Positions 25,623 through 33,775 of a DNA stretch of 64,000 nt are shown here, piece by piece; position 1 is the first letter of the stretch; the number at the start of each line of letters is the position of its first letter. The position numbers were made by a program, and so were the translations under genes. Under the pieces are notes generated by a model that made no database searches, was not told the DNA's origin, and was given only the letters and a program-made list of their open reading frames with translations. Source of the DNA: Roseomonas sp. OT10 (GTDB lineage Bacteria; Pseudomonadota; Alphaproteobacteria; Acetobacterales; Acetobacteraceae); the NCBI RefSeq assembly GCF_020991085.1, contig NZ_CP087719.1, forward strand, positions 1,384,001 to 1,448,000, written 5' to 3'.

Positions 25623-26594
25623 ATGCTGACCCGCAGGCGACTGGCGGCCACGGCCGCGCTGCTGCCCCTTGCCGCCACCTGTCCCGCCCTGGCCCAGCCG
25701 GCCATCGACGGGCCGGTGACTCTGGTGGTGCCCTATACGCCCGGGACCGGGCACGACATCCTGGCCCGGCTGCTCTCGCCCTTCCTGACCGCGCGGCTGG
25801 GCCATCCGGTGGTGGTGGACAACCGCGCCGGCGCCAGCGGCAACATCGGCAGCCAGGCGGTGGCCCGCGCGGCCCCGGACGGGCGGACGCTGATGCTCCA
25901 GGGCAATGCCTTCGTCATCAACCCGGGGCTGGTCGCCCAGCTCCCCTACGACCCGGTGGCGAGCTTCACGCCGATCATCGAGCTCACCACCGCCGAGCTG
26001 GCCCTGGTCGTGCAGCCCGACCTGCCCGTGCGCGACCTGCGGGAGCTGATCGCGCATGCGCGCGCCAATCCGGGCAAGCTGGACTACGCGTCGCCCGGCA
26101 ACGGCACGCCGCAGCACCTGTCCATGGCGCTCTTCGGCCTCACCGCCGGGGTGGAGCTGAACCACGTGCCCTATCGCGGCTCCGCCCCGGCGGTGCAGGA
26201 CCTGATCGGCCGGCGCATCGCCCTGATGTTCCTGCCGGTCCACACCGCGCTGCCCCTGGCCCAGGCCGGGCAGATCCGCCTGCTGGCGGTGGGCGGCGAG
26301 CACCGGGCGGCGGCGGCGCCGGACCTGCCGACCATCGCCGAGGCGGGGCTGCCCATGCCGCCGGTGAACCTGTGGTACGGGCTGCTGGCGCCGGCGGGAA
26401 TGCCGGCCGAGCTGGTCGCGCGGCTGAACGCGGAATGCAACGCCTGGCTCCGGGAGCCTTCCACCAGGGCGGCCCTGCAGGCGCAGGGCATGGTCGCCGC
26501 GGGGGGCACGCCGCAGGCCTTCGCGACGCTGATCTCGGGCGACCTGCAGCGATGGGCCAAGGTCATCCGGGAGGCGAAGGTCAGCGCCGACTGA
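25623..26594 (+). CDS. TctC/Bug family periplasmic receptor (3)
   Basis: 323 residues. Signal peptide MLTRRRLAATAALLPLAATC, then PVTLVVPYTPGTGHDILAR, VVVDNRAGASGNIGSQAVAR, ELNHVPYRGSAPAVQDLIGR, PTIAEAGLPMPP. AAGGAGGAG box upstream of ATG 25623. Divergent from the gentisate operon and followed by a hydroxyacid dehydrogenase 61 nt downstream, so it may respond to the same regulator. Orphan receptor without a TctAB permease. Confidence 0.92.
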   Translation: MLTRRRLAATAALLPLAATCPALAQPAIDGPVTLVVPYTPGTGHDILARLLSPFLTARLGHPVVVDNRAGASGNIGSQAVARAAPDGRTLMLQGNAFVINPGLVAQLPYDPVASFTPIIELTTAELALVVQPDLPVRDLRELIAHARANPGKLDYASPGNGTPQHLSMALFGLTAGVELNHVPYRGSAPAVQDLIGRRIALMFLPVHTALPLAQAGQIRLLAVGGEHRAAAAPDLPTIAEAGLPMPPVNLWYGLLAPAGMPAELVARLNAECNAWLREPSTRAALQAQGMVAAGGTPQAFATLISGDLQRWAKVIREAKVSAD

Positions 26595-26655
26595 TCGCGG
26601 CAGGGATGCGGGCCCGGCGGTTGCGCGCGGTGGGGCTGGGCCGCATCCTCACGGA

Positions 26656-27690
26656 ATGGAGAGGGGGATTCCGCCCGACATGACGCTGACCGTGCTCGAG
26701 CCGGAGGGCATGTATCCGGACACGGCGCTGGAGCGGAAGGTGCTCGGCCCGGAGGTGCGGCTGCTGCAGGGCGGCGGGGCGGCCTCCCTCGCCGATCTGC
26801 CGGACGAGCTCTGCGCCCAGGTGGACGGCCTTTTCATCTTCCGCCACTGGCTGCGCGCCGCCGACATCGCGCGCTTCCCCCGGCTGAAGGCCGTGGTCCG
26901 CATGGGGGTGGGCTATGACCGGCTGGACCGCGACACGCTCGACGCGCGGGGTGTGAAGGTCTGCAACGTGCCCGACTACGGCACGATGGAGGTCGCGGAC
27001 CACGCCGTCGCACTGGCCCTGTCCCTGCGCCGCGGCATCATCCTGCACCACGAGATGCAGCGGGCAGAGCCGCCGGCGCCCTGGGCCTATCTGGACCATC
27101 CGCTGATCCAGCGGCCGCAGACCCGGACCTTCGGCGTGCTGGGCCTCGGGCGGATCGGCACGGCCGCCGCCCTGCGGGCGAAGGCCTTCGGCTGGCGGGT
27201 GGTCTTCTTCGACCCCTACCTGCCCAACGGGGTGGACCGGGCCCTGGGCATCGAGCGGGTCCGCACCATCGAGGAGCTGTTCTCCACCGCCGACACCCTG
27301 TCCATCCATACCCCCCTGACCCGGACGACCAGGGGCATGGTGACGGAGCGGCTGCTGCGCCTGATGCCGGCCGGCGGCGTCGTGGTGAACACGGCCCGCG
27401 GCCCGGTCCTGGACATCGACGGCCTGTACGCCGTGCTGAAGGACGGGCACCTGGCCGGCGCCGGGCTGGATGTCCTGCCGCAGGAGCCGCCGGTCGAGCC
27501 GCTCCCCGCCCTCCTCTCCGCCTACCGGGCCCGGGAGCCCTGGCTGGCGGGACGGCTGGTGATCACCCCGCACAGCGCCTTCCATACCCGCGAGGCGTGG
27601 GAGGACATCCGGGTCAAGAGCGCCGAAACCATGCGCGATGTGCTGGTGGACGGCTTGCAGACCAACGTCATCCCGCCGGGCAGCGACTGA
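26656..27690 (+). CDS. D-isomer-specific 2-hydroxyacid dehydrogenase family protein
   Basis: 344 residues, NAD-dependent, related to CtBP-like dehydrogenases. VGYDRLDRDTLDARGVKVCN, the Rossmann motif GVLGLGRIGTAAALRAKAFG, the NTARGPVLD segment with the catalytic Arg, and the late HSAFHT with the catalytic His are present. Reduces 2-ketoacids such as hydroxypyruvate or phosphoglycerate-type substrates; exact one unknown. ATG 26680 (MTLTVLEPEG) is an equally possible start, since neither has a strong ribosome binding site. Confidence 0.9.
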   Translation: MERGIPPDMTLTVLEPEGMYPDTALERKVLGPEVRLLQGGGAASLADLPDELCAQVDGLFIFRHWLRAADIARFPRLKAVVRMGVGYDRLDRDTLDARGVKVCNVPDYGTMEVADHAVALALSLRRGIILHHEMQRAEPPAPWAYLDHPLIQRPQTRTFGVLGLGRIGTAAALRAKAFGWRVVFFDPYLPNGVDRALGIERVRTIEELFSTADTLSIHTPLTRTTRGMVTERLLRLMPAGGVVVNTARGPVLDIDGLYAVLKDGHLAGAGLDVLPQEPPVEPLPALLSAYRAREPWLAGRLVITPHSAFHTREAWEDIRVKSAETMRDVLVDGLQTNVIPPGSD

Positions 27691-28231
27691 GGCGGCCCCT
27701 GACGGCCCTACCGGAGGTGACAAGGTGCCGCCCGCGCGGTGCCCGTCGCCGGGGCGGCTCCGACCACCCCGGCGACTCCGGCCGCGCCGCAGGCAGGGCC
27801 TTTCCCCGGTGCCTGGGCGGGGGCCGCGTCCACGGGATTGCAGAGGTTCCGGGCAACGGCTGGCAGGGGCGCGTCACGCCGACTCGCCAAGCGGAGGTGG
27901 CGCCCATCCCAGGGCCTGGGTTGGAGCCATCGCCGGCGTGCAAGCCGATGCGGAGTGCCTGACAGAACAGTAACGGATGACGGGTGGCCATCATCTGAGA
28001 AAGACACAACGAACGGTAGAAGGAGTTGCTGAAAGCATATTTGATTAAGAATAGTCTCGCTCGGTAATACGTATCGACTGAAAAAAGACTGTAACCACAT
28101 CCGTAACGAGCGTTTAGTATTTGAATACCCGCATAGATTGATTGTCGCAGAATTCCTTACGTCTGGTGCAGATTGAGCCGGCTGGCCTAACTGCCAGCCA
28201 TCCGGACGACCAACGGGAAAAGGAACCTGCC
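27691..28231. other. intergenic gap with AT-rich island at about 27960-28231
   Basis: The first 270 bp are GC-rich without a credible gene. From about 27960 the composition changes sharply to AT-rich (runs such as GAAAAAAGACTG), unlike anything else in the window apart from 49410-49520. It probably is the promoter/leader of the desaturase gene. A TTG at 28142 opens the same frame, but the residues encoded before 28232 look non-coding. Confidence 0.5.
28041..28070 (+). promoter_or_regulatory. candidate sigma70-type promoter for the desaturase
   Basis: TTGATT at 28041-28046 and TAATAC at 28065-28070 with an 18-bp spacer, inside the AT-rich island. If used, it leaves a leader of about 155 nt before the GTG at 28232. 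Match by eye only. Confidence 0.35.
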
Positions 28232-29419
28232 GTGCACTATCAATCTCATGCCCCGGCCCCCGCCCTCGACACGCTGTCGAGCCTGCCGCTCCGCAACGAC
28301 CCCAGGGCCCGCATGGCCGCCGCGCTGCCCGGCTGGATGCAGCCTTTCCTGACCTGGGTCACCGCCAAGCCCGCCCCGGGGGAGGAGGCGCCGGAGCGCC
28401 ACCCCGCCAGCTTCGTCGCCAGCGGCCTGGCCGCCATCCTCGGCGGCGCCGCCCTGACCCTGGCTGCGCTGATGCTCGCCCTGCCCTGGTGGCTGGCGGC
28501 ACTGCTGGTGACGGCGGGCCTCACCACGACCTGCTCCGGGCTGGGTCTGTACCAGGTGGTCATCTTCCACCACTGCTCGCACGGTACCGTCTTCGCGACA
28601 CGGGAGCGCAACCGGCAGGTCGGACGCATCGTCTCGGCCCTGCTGCTGTTCACACGCTTCGAGGACTACCAGCGCGACCACATGCTGCATCACAGCGCCA
28701 ACAAGCTGCTGACCGAGGAAGACGAATTCACCGGCTTCGTCTTCGGGGTCTGCGGCCTGGAACCCGGCGTGCCGCTGCGGACGCTGTGGCGCCGGGTGAT
28801 CGTCAACCTGGTCTCGCCCGCCTTCCATATCCGCTTCCTGCGACGGCGCCTGAAGGCGGCGATGTTCAGCGGCGACCGGGCACATGACTGGATGGCCCGG
28901 GCGGGCGTCGCCGTGCCGCTGGCGGCCGCGGCCGTGACGGGGGCCTGGGTGCCCGTGCTGGTCGCCTGGTTCCTGCCGCTGACCGTGCTGCTGCAGGTCG
29001 CGACCGTCTTCCGCATCCTGTGCGAGCACCGCTTCCCGGACGTCGATCTGATCCGCGCCCGCGGGAAGGCCTTCGTCTGCGCCTCCACCACGGGCGTGTT
29101 CCCCGGCGCCATGCCGCCGGACCGTTCCCCCGCCAGCCTGGGTGGCCTGACCGCCTGGGGCTGGTGGTGGGCCCGGATGCTGGTCGGCGCCGTCTTCGCG
29201 CGGGTCTTCGTGCTGGTGGGCGACGCCCCCTGCCACGACTTCCACCATCGCCGCCCGGCCACCAAGAAGTGGACCCAGTACAGCCACGCCCGGCAACAGG
29301 ACCTGGATGCCGGCTCGCCCGGCTTCCCCGCCAACTACAGCGAGAACTGGGGCCTCATCCGGGCCGTGGACCGCAACCTTGCCACCCTGGCCGCGACGCC
29401 GCCCGGCGTGGTCGCCTGA
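28232..29419 (+). CDS. membrane fatty acid desaturase family protein
   Basis: 395 residues. Three histidine boxes typical of di-iron membrane desaturases and hydroxylases: HHCSH at 113-117, HMLHH at 150-154 and HDFHH at 335-339, with several hydrophobic segments (about 70-105, 225-270, 305-330). Introduces a double bond or hydroxyl into a lipid acyl chain in the inner membrane, drawing electrons from an unseen redox partner. GTG 28232 is chosen because AAAAGGAA precedes it. Upstream of the FIST/kinase and lipid megasynthase loci; it might act on the same lipid, which is only positional inference. Confidence 0.9.
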   Translation: MHYQSHAPAPALDTLSSLPLRNDPRARMAAALPGWMQPFLTWVTAKPAPGEEAPERHPASFVASGLAAILGGAALTLAALMLALPWWLAALLVTAGLTTTCSGLGLYQVVIFHHCSHGTVFATRERNRQVGRIVSALLLFTRFEDYQRDHMLHHSANKLLTEEDEFTGFVFGVCGLEPGVPLRTLWRRVIVNLVSPAFHIRFLRRRLKAAMFSGDRAHDWMARAGVAVPLAAAAVTGAWVPVLVAWFLPLTVLLQVATVFRILCEHRFPDVDLIRARGKAFVCASTTGVFPGAMPPDRSPASLGGLTAWGWWWARMLVGAVFARVFVLVGDAPCHDFHHRRPATKKWTQYSHARQQDLDAGSPGFPANYSENWGLIRAVDRNLATLAATPPGVVA

Positions 29420-29445
29420 CCAGTGAGGCGCCGACGCGGGGGAGA

Positions 29446-29474
29446 CGAGGATCGCCACACCCGTGGCATCCTCG
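29446..29474. terminator. strong hairpin between convergent genes
   Basis: CGAGGAT pairs with ATCCTCG and the inner GCCAC with GTGGC around a 4-nt loop, with one unpaired C. It sits between the convergent desaturase and histidine kinase genes. There is no T run, as is common in such GC-rich genomes, so a bidirectional terminator or mRNA-end stabiliser is likely but not proven. Confidence 0.5.
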
Positions 29475-29542
29475 CGGGGCGGGTGGCCACGGAAGGTCCG
29501 CCCCGGAGGCGGCCGCCGCGCGGAGCCACGCGAGGGCGGGTG

Positions 29543-30919
29543 CTAGTCGGCCGCGGCGGGCGCGTCGGTGCCGCGATGCACGCGCTGCGGCGGCAGATGG
29601 ACCATGACCGTGGTGCCCACGTCCGGCGCGCTGCGGATCACCAGGCTGCCGCCATGCGCCTCCGCCAGGCCCTTCGCGATGGGCAGGCCGAGCCCCGTTC
29701 CCGGCGAGGCGCGGGTCAGGGGGTTGTCGATCTGCTGGAACGGCTCCAGCGCTCGCGGGATGTCCTCGGCGCGCATGCCGACGCCGCTGTCGCGCACCTC
29801 CAGCGAGAGGCCGTTGTCCGGGGTATCGGCGACCGCCAGCACCACGGTTCCGCCCGGCCTGGTGAAGCGCATGGCGTTGCTCAGCAGGTTGTCGAGGATC
29901 TGGCGCATCCGGGTGCGGTCCACCCGGATCCACACCGGCTCCTGCGGCGTCAGCGCGGAGACGCGGATGCCGCGATCGGCCGCGACCGCCAGCGAGGCGC
30001 CGACCGTCTCCTCCACCAGCTCGGCGGCCGGGATCCAGCGCGCCGCCAGCGAGGCCCGGCCGCGCGAGAGGGCGGAGTAGTCCAGGATCTCGTTGATCAG
30101 CACGAGCAGGTGCTGCGCCGAGGTGAGGATATGCCCGTTGTACTGCCGCGCCTGGTCCGTGGTGACCGCATAGGGGGAGGAGGGCGCCATCATCTCGGAG
30201 AAGCCGATGATGGCGTTGAGCGGTGTGCGCAGCTCGTGGGTCAGCGTCGCGAGGAAGCGGGAGCGGGCGGTGCTCGCCTCCTCGGCCACCTGCTTCGCCT
30301 CGCGCATGGCGACCTCCGCCCGCTTGCGCATCAGCACGTCGACGTAGACGGAGAGGGCGCCCTCCACGAGCTCCTGGTCCCCCTCCTCGAAGGGGCGGCT
30401 CACGTTGCTCTCGCTCTGGTTCCCCAGGATCAGGGCGAGGCCCGAGGCCGCGTCGTAGGCCCACAGGATATAGGGCAGGCGGAGGATCCCGGTCAGCTCG
30501 TAGGCCGGCGGCTCGATGCGCGTCTTGGACGTCGTGTAGAAGAAGGCCGGCCGGGTGGAGAGCAGGACCGGCGGCGAGGCGTCGCCCGTCAGGCCGAGCC
30601 GGTGCGTGACCACGAACTGCCCGCTGCCGTGCGGCACCTCCTGCAGCAGCGCGGCGCGGTCGCACATGGCGTTCTCCAGCACCACGCCCAGCATCGGCCC
30701 GCCCAGCTCCTCCGGCGAATCGATGCCGTCCGCCAGCCGGTAGGCCTCGCGGATCAGCTTCGCCACCGTGCGGCTGCGCCGCGCCTCGCGGAAGGCCTGG
30801 CTCTGCTCCTCCTGCAGGCGGAGCAGCCGGGCGCCCAGGGCGTTGCACTCCCGGCGGTAATAGGCGAGCTCGCGCTCCAGCGGTCCGGAATCGGGCAATG
30901 GCAATGGCAGTGGCTTCAT
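29543..30919 (-). CDS. soluble sensor histidine kinase
   Basis: 458 residues, no transmembrane segment. N-terminal coiled coil (about 14-50), a GAF-like sensing region (60-190), then HisKA with phospho-acceptor His228 in LTHELRTPLNAIIGF and an HATPase_c domain (NLLSNAMRF N box, DSGVGM G1 and GTGLGLP G2). No receiver domain. Start overlaps the stop of the FIST gene (ATGA), so the kinase is probably driven by the FIST protein. No response regulator lies alongside; the orphan regulator at 17088 is one possible partner but nothing shows it. Confidence 0.93.
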   Translation of the reverse strand: MKPLPLPLPDSGPLERELAYYRRECNALGARLLRLQEEQSQAFREARRSRTVAKLIREAYRLADGIDSPEELGGPMLGVVLENAMCDRAALLQEVPHGSGQFVVTHRLGLTGDASPPVLLSTRPAFFYTTSKTRIEPPAYELTGILRLPYILWAYDAASGLALILGNQSESNVSRPFEEGDQELVEGALSVYVDVLMRKRAEVAMREAKQVAEEASTARSRFLATLTHELRTPLNAIIGFSEMMAPSSPYAVTTDQARQYNGHILTSAQHLLVLINEILDYSALSRGRASLAARWIPAAELVEETVGASLAVAADRGIRVSALTPQEPVWIRVDRTRMRQILDNLLSNAMRFTRPGGTVVLAVADTPDNGLSLEVRDSGVGMRAEDIPRALEPFQQIDNPLTRASPGTGLGLPIAKGLAEAHGGSLVIRSAPDVGTTVMVHLPPQRVHRGTDAPAAAD

Positions 30920-32109
30920 GCCCGTCGTCGCAGCACCGACAGTACCCCGGTCCAGTCGAGTGGCCGAGAATAGCCCTGGAAGGGAGCGATCTCCACGCCC
31001 GAGTAGAAGCCCGCGAAGGGGATGCGCGGGGCGAAGTCGCGCAGCACCAGCTCCGCCTCCTCGACCGGGGCGCCGCTGCGGGCGCTCGCCCGCCCGGCGC
31101 AGTCGATGTAGAGGGCCAGGAGGTTGTCGCCGTCCCGCACCGCCTCGTTGAGCGCCGCGATCCCCTCCGTGACGGATTCCAGCATCAGTGAGTTGTCGCG
31201 CCCCATGATCTGCACCTTGGCGCCCAGCTCGAAATCCGGCTCGAACAGGGTGACGGAGCCGGTTTCCGGATTGGCGCGCAGGATCAGCCGGTTGACATAG
31301 GCGTTCTCGTCATAGGGCGCGAAGGGGTCGCCCTGCTTCTGGCCCAGAGTCGCGAGCAGGGAGAGTTCCTGCCCCTGCGCCTCGCCCAGCGGCAGGCCGA
31401 GCATGCGCTCGATCACGCCGAGCGCCGGCATGCCGTCCAGCTCGTAGACCTCCGCCCCGTCGATCCGGGTGATCTCCATGAAGGTGCTGACCGGCCGGCA
31501 GCCGTGCAGGATCACCGTCTCCGCCTCGATCCCGGGCGGGAAGACCAGGGCGAGGGCGAGGTGGTGCCGGCAGCGCTCGCCATCGAAGACCCAGCCATCC
31601 GACAGGTTCATGTCCGTCAGCAGCCCGCCGCCCAGCAGGCAGACGCGGTGGCCGCCCAGCCCCTCGTGGAAGCCGCGCACGATCCGGCTGGCGGGGTGGA
31701 GCCGCAGGGGCGGGCGGCTGGCCACGCTGTCGTAGAGCACCACCACCACCGCATCCTCGGCGGCGACCTCCCGCACGGCGGCACCCAGGGTCCGGCCGGC
31801 GGCCTCCTCGTCCTGCCCCAGCTCCTGGGTCACGGTGCGGGGCGTGACCTCCGCGCCCTGGAAGCCGACGAGGAGCAGCTCCAGCCCGCTGTAGCCATAG
31901 GCCTCCCGGGTGATCGCGCCCGCGGCGGCCCCGCCGTAGACGGGCGCGCCGCCCAGCCGGTCCCGCAGGGTGGGCAGGACCACGTCCGGATCCAGCTTCC
32001 CGCCGCAAAAGGCCAGGACGAGATCCGGCCGCGCCATGCCGAGGGATGCGACGCATCGTTCGACACAGACCCGCGGGTCGATGTGCCGGTGATAGGCGAC
32101 GCGGATCAC
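30916..32109 (-). CDS. FIST domain sensor protein
   Basis: 397 residues. FIST_N then FIST_C: DLVLAFCGGKLDPDVVLP, VYGGAAAGAITREAYGYSG, VCLLGGGLLTDMNLSDGW, VSTFMEITRIDGAEVYELDG and a C-terminal RIPFAGFYSGVEIAPF. FIST proteins are predicted small-ligand sensors that often sit beside histidine kinases or chemoreceptors. The GTG at 32109 (IRVAYHRHIDP) is preferred because it starts the conserved domain; an ATG at 32217 would add 36 residues that do not look like the family. First gene of a two-gene operon. Confidence 0.9.
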   Translation of the reverse strand: MIRVAYHRHIDPRVCVERCVASLGMARPDLVLAFCGGKLDPDVVLPTLRDRLGGAPVYGGAAAGAITREAYGYSGLELLLVGFQGAEVTPRTVTQELGQDEEAAGRTLGAAVREVAAEDAVVVVLYDSVASRPPLRLHPASRIVRGFHEGLGGHRVCLLGGGLLTDMNLSDGWVFDGERCRHHLALALVFPPGIEAETVILHGCRPVSTFMEITRIDGAEVYELDGMPALGVIERMLGLPLGEAQGQELSLLATLGQKQGDPFAPYDENAYVNRLILRANPETGSVTLFEPDFELGAKVQIMGRDNSLMLESVTEGIAALNEAVRDGDNLLALYIDCAGRASARSGAPVEEAELVLRDFAPRIPFAGFYSGVEIAPFQGYSRPLDWTGVLSVLRRRA

Positions 32110-32283
32110 AGCGGGCTGGCCCTTTTCATCCTCGGCTTGTCTGAGTTTGTGACTGCCTTTCGAGCACAACCTGCCTTGCGTGGCAAAGAGTTCATGACTA
32201 CCACCGGTTAGGTGCACGTTTCGTTACAGGCCTTGATGGTGCCCAGGATGCCGCAATGGTTCCACGTGCTCATTGACCTGTGA

Positions 32284-32328
32284 TGAAACACCTTTCACGT
32301 TGCATCGCACAGCCCCGTTCTTCGGGGC
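32284..32328. promoter_or_regulatory. inverted repeats before the glycosyltransferase
   Basis: TGAAA-CACC-TTTCA at 32284-32297 and the hairpin GCCCCG-TTCTT-CGGGGC at 32312-32328 lie in the 242 bp between the divergent FIST and glycosyltransferase genes. The first may be an operator; the second is a stem-loop 23 nt before the start codon, able to affect translation of the first gene of the capsule-lipid operon. Roles are inferred. Confidence 0.35.
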
Positions 32329-32351
32329 CCGCAACGGCGGGGAAGGAGCGG

Positions 32352-33752
32352 ATGAGAAGCTCTGAGATCATTCCCGGCCTGCTTTGCGGTGCAGACCAGG
32401 ACCCGATGCTACCCTACGTGGTGCTGGACGTCTCCCGCCTGCTGGCCTGCGGCGGCAAGGCGGCGCCGTCGGGCATCGACCGCGTGGAGCTGGCCTACGC
32501 CCGCCACTGGGCCATGCGGCCACAGGCGGATTGCAGCTTCGTCACCATGTCGCCCTCCGGCGCCTGGTGCGTGGTGCCCTCCGGCGCGGTGCGCGATCTG
32601 GTCCGCTGCCTATGCGAGGCCTGGTCGCGGGGTGGGGACCTCGCCTCGGCGGAGGCGGGGGCGGCCCGCCGCCTCGCCCGGCGGCTGCAACTGCGCGCGG
32701 CGCTGGGCTTCGGCCGTCGCGAGATGACGGCCGTGCTGGCGCGCCCCGGCGCTAAGGCTTTCCTGCTGGTCTCCCATCGCGCGCTGGAGCGCCAGGAATC
32801 CATCCGCGCCCTGCGCAGCCGGGGATGCGCCTTCGTCCCCCTGATCCACGACCTGATCCCGGCGACGCACCCCGAATATGCCCGCCCCGGCCAGTCGGGG
32901 CGGCACCTCCGCCGCATCGGCACCACGGTCTCCCTGGCGGACGGGGTCATCGTCAACTCCCGGCATACCGCGGCCGTGCTGGCCGGGCACATGCGGCCGC
33001 GGGCCCTGCCGCCTCCGGTGCTCGTCGCGCCGCTGGGGATCGAGGCGCCCCGCCCGCCGCTTCCCGCCCTGGCCACGGGGCCTGCGTCGAACCCCTATTT
33101 CCTGATCCTGGGCACCATCGAGCCGCGCAAGAACCATCTCCTGCTCCTGCATATCTGGCGCGACCTCGTCGACCGCCTCGGCCCGGAGACGCCGCGCCTG
33201 CTGGTCCTGGGACGGCGTGGCTGGGAGAACGAGAATGTCGTGGACCTCCTGGAGCGCAGCACCACCCTGCGCGGCGTGGTGCAGGAGATGGGGTCCCTGC
33301 CGGACCGTCAGGTGTGGGAACTGATGCGGGGCGCGCGGGCCCTCCTCTTCCCCTCCTTCGCCGAGGGCTTCGGCCTCCCGCTGGGCGAGGCGCTGGCGCT
33401 CGGCGTGCCGGTGATCGCATCGGATCTGGCGTCGTTGCGCGAAGTGGGCGGAGACGTCCCGGAGTACCTCGATCCCCTCGACGGTCCGCGCTGGCGGGAA
33501 CGGATCCTGGCCTATGCGGCGCCGGGCAGCGCCGCGCGTGCCTCGCAGCTCGACCGTCTCGGCGGCTGGCAGCCACCCGGTTGGGACGAGCATTTCCGAC
33601 GCGTGGAGGTGCTGCTCGCCCACATCACCGCCACGGAGGTGCGCCCGGCGACGACAATGCCTTTTCCCGCCCGCGATGCCGCCGAGCCCTGGGAGGCCGG
33701 GCTGGTCCTGGCGGACAGGGTACCGGCCCTTGCGGCATTGCAACGCACGTAA
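32352..33752 (+). CDS. glycosyltransferase family 4
   Basis: 466 residues. C-terminal GT-B nucleotide-sugar domain with GTIEPRKNHLLLLHIW and the EGFGLPLGEALALGVPVIASD acceptor/donor loop (E-x7-E type retaining motif); an N-terminal half with PLIHDLIPATHPEYARP and VNSRHTAAVLAGHM. Retaining GT4 enzymes act at the cytoplasmic face of the membrane in polysaccharide assembly. ATG 32352 follows a strong GGAAGGAG box; a GTG/ATG pair at 32280/32283 lies upstream without one. First gene of the putative lipid/capsule operon, 23 nt before the megasynthase start. Confidence 0.92.
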   Translation: MRSSEIIPGLLCGADQDPMLPYVVLDVSRLLACGGKAAPSGIDRVELAYARHWAMRPQADCSFVTMSPSGAWCVVPSGAVRDLVRCLCEAWSRGGDLASAEAGAARRLARRLQLRAALGFGRREMTAVLARPGAKAFLLVSHRALERQESIRALRSRGCAFVPLIHDLIPATHPEYARPGQSGRHLRRIGTTVSLADGVIVNSRHTAAVLAGHMRPRALPPPVLVAPLGIEAPRPPLPALATGPASNPYFLILGTIEPRKNHLLLLHIWRDLVDRLGPETPRLLVLGRRGWENENVVDLLERSTTLRGVVQEMGSLPDRQVWELMRGARALLFPSFAEGFGLPLGEALALGVPVIASDLASLREVGGDVPEYLDPLDGPRWRERILAYAAPGSAARASQLDRLGGWQPPGWDEHFRRVEVLLAHITATEVRPATTMPFPARDAAEPWEAGLVLADRVPALAALQRT

Positions 33753-33765
33753 GATTCATTATAAA
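33738..33765 (+). promoter_or_regulatory. candidate internal promoter before the megasynthase
   Basis: TTGCAA at 33738-33743 and TATAAA at 33760-33765 with a 16-bp spacer lie over the end of the glycosyltransferase gene. A start site 6-8 nt beyond would give an almost leaderless mRNA for the gene at 33776, which fits the absence of a Shine-Dalgarno sequence there. Confidence 0.4.
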
Positions 33766-33775
33766 ATCGTAATTA

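Noticed and set aside
27739-28032. 97-codon frame in the gap before the desaturase
   Set aside because: No family features and it crosses the composition change at about 27960.
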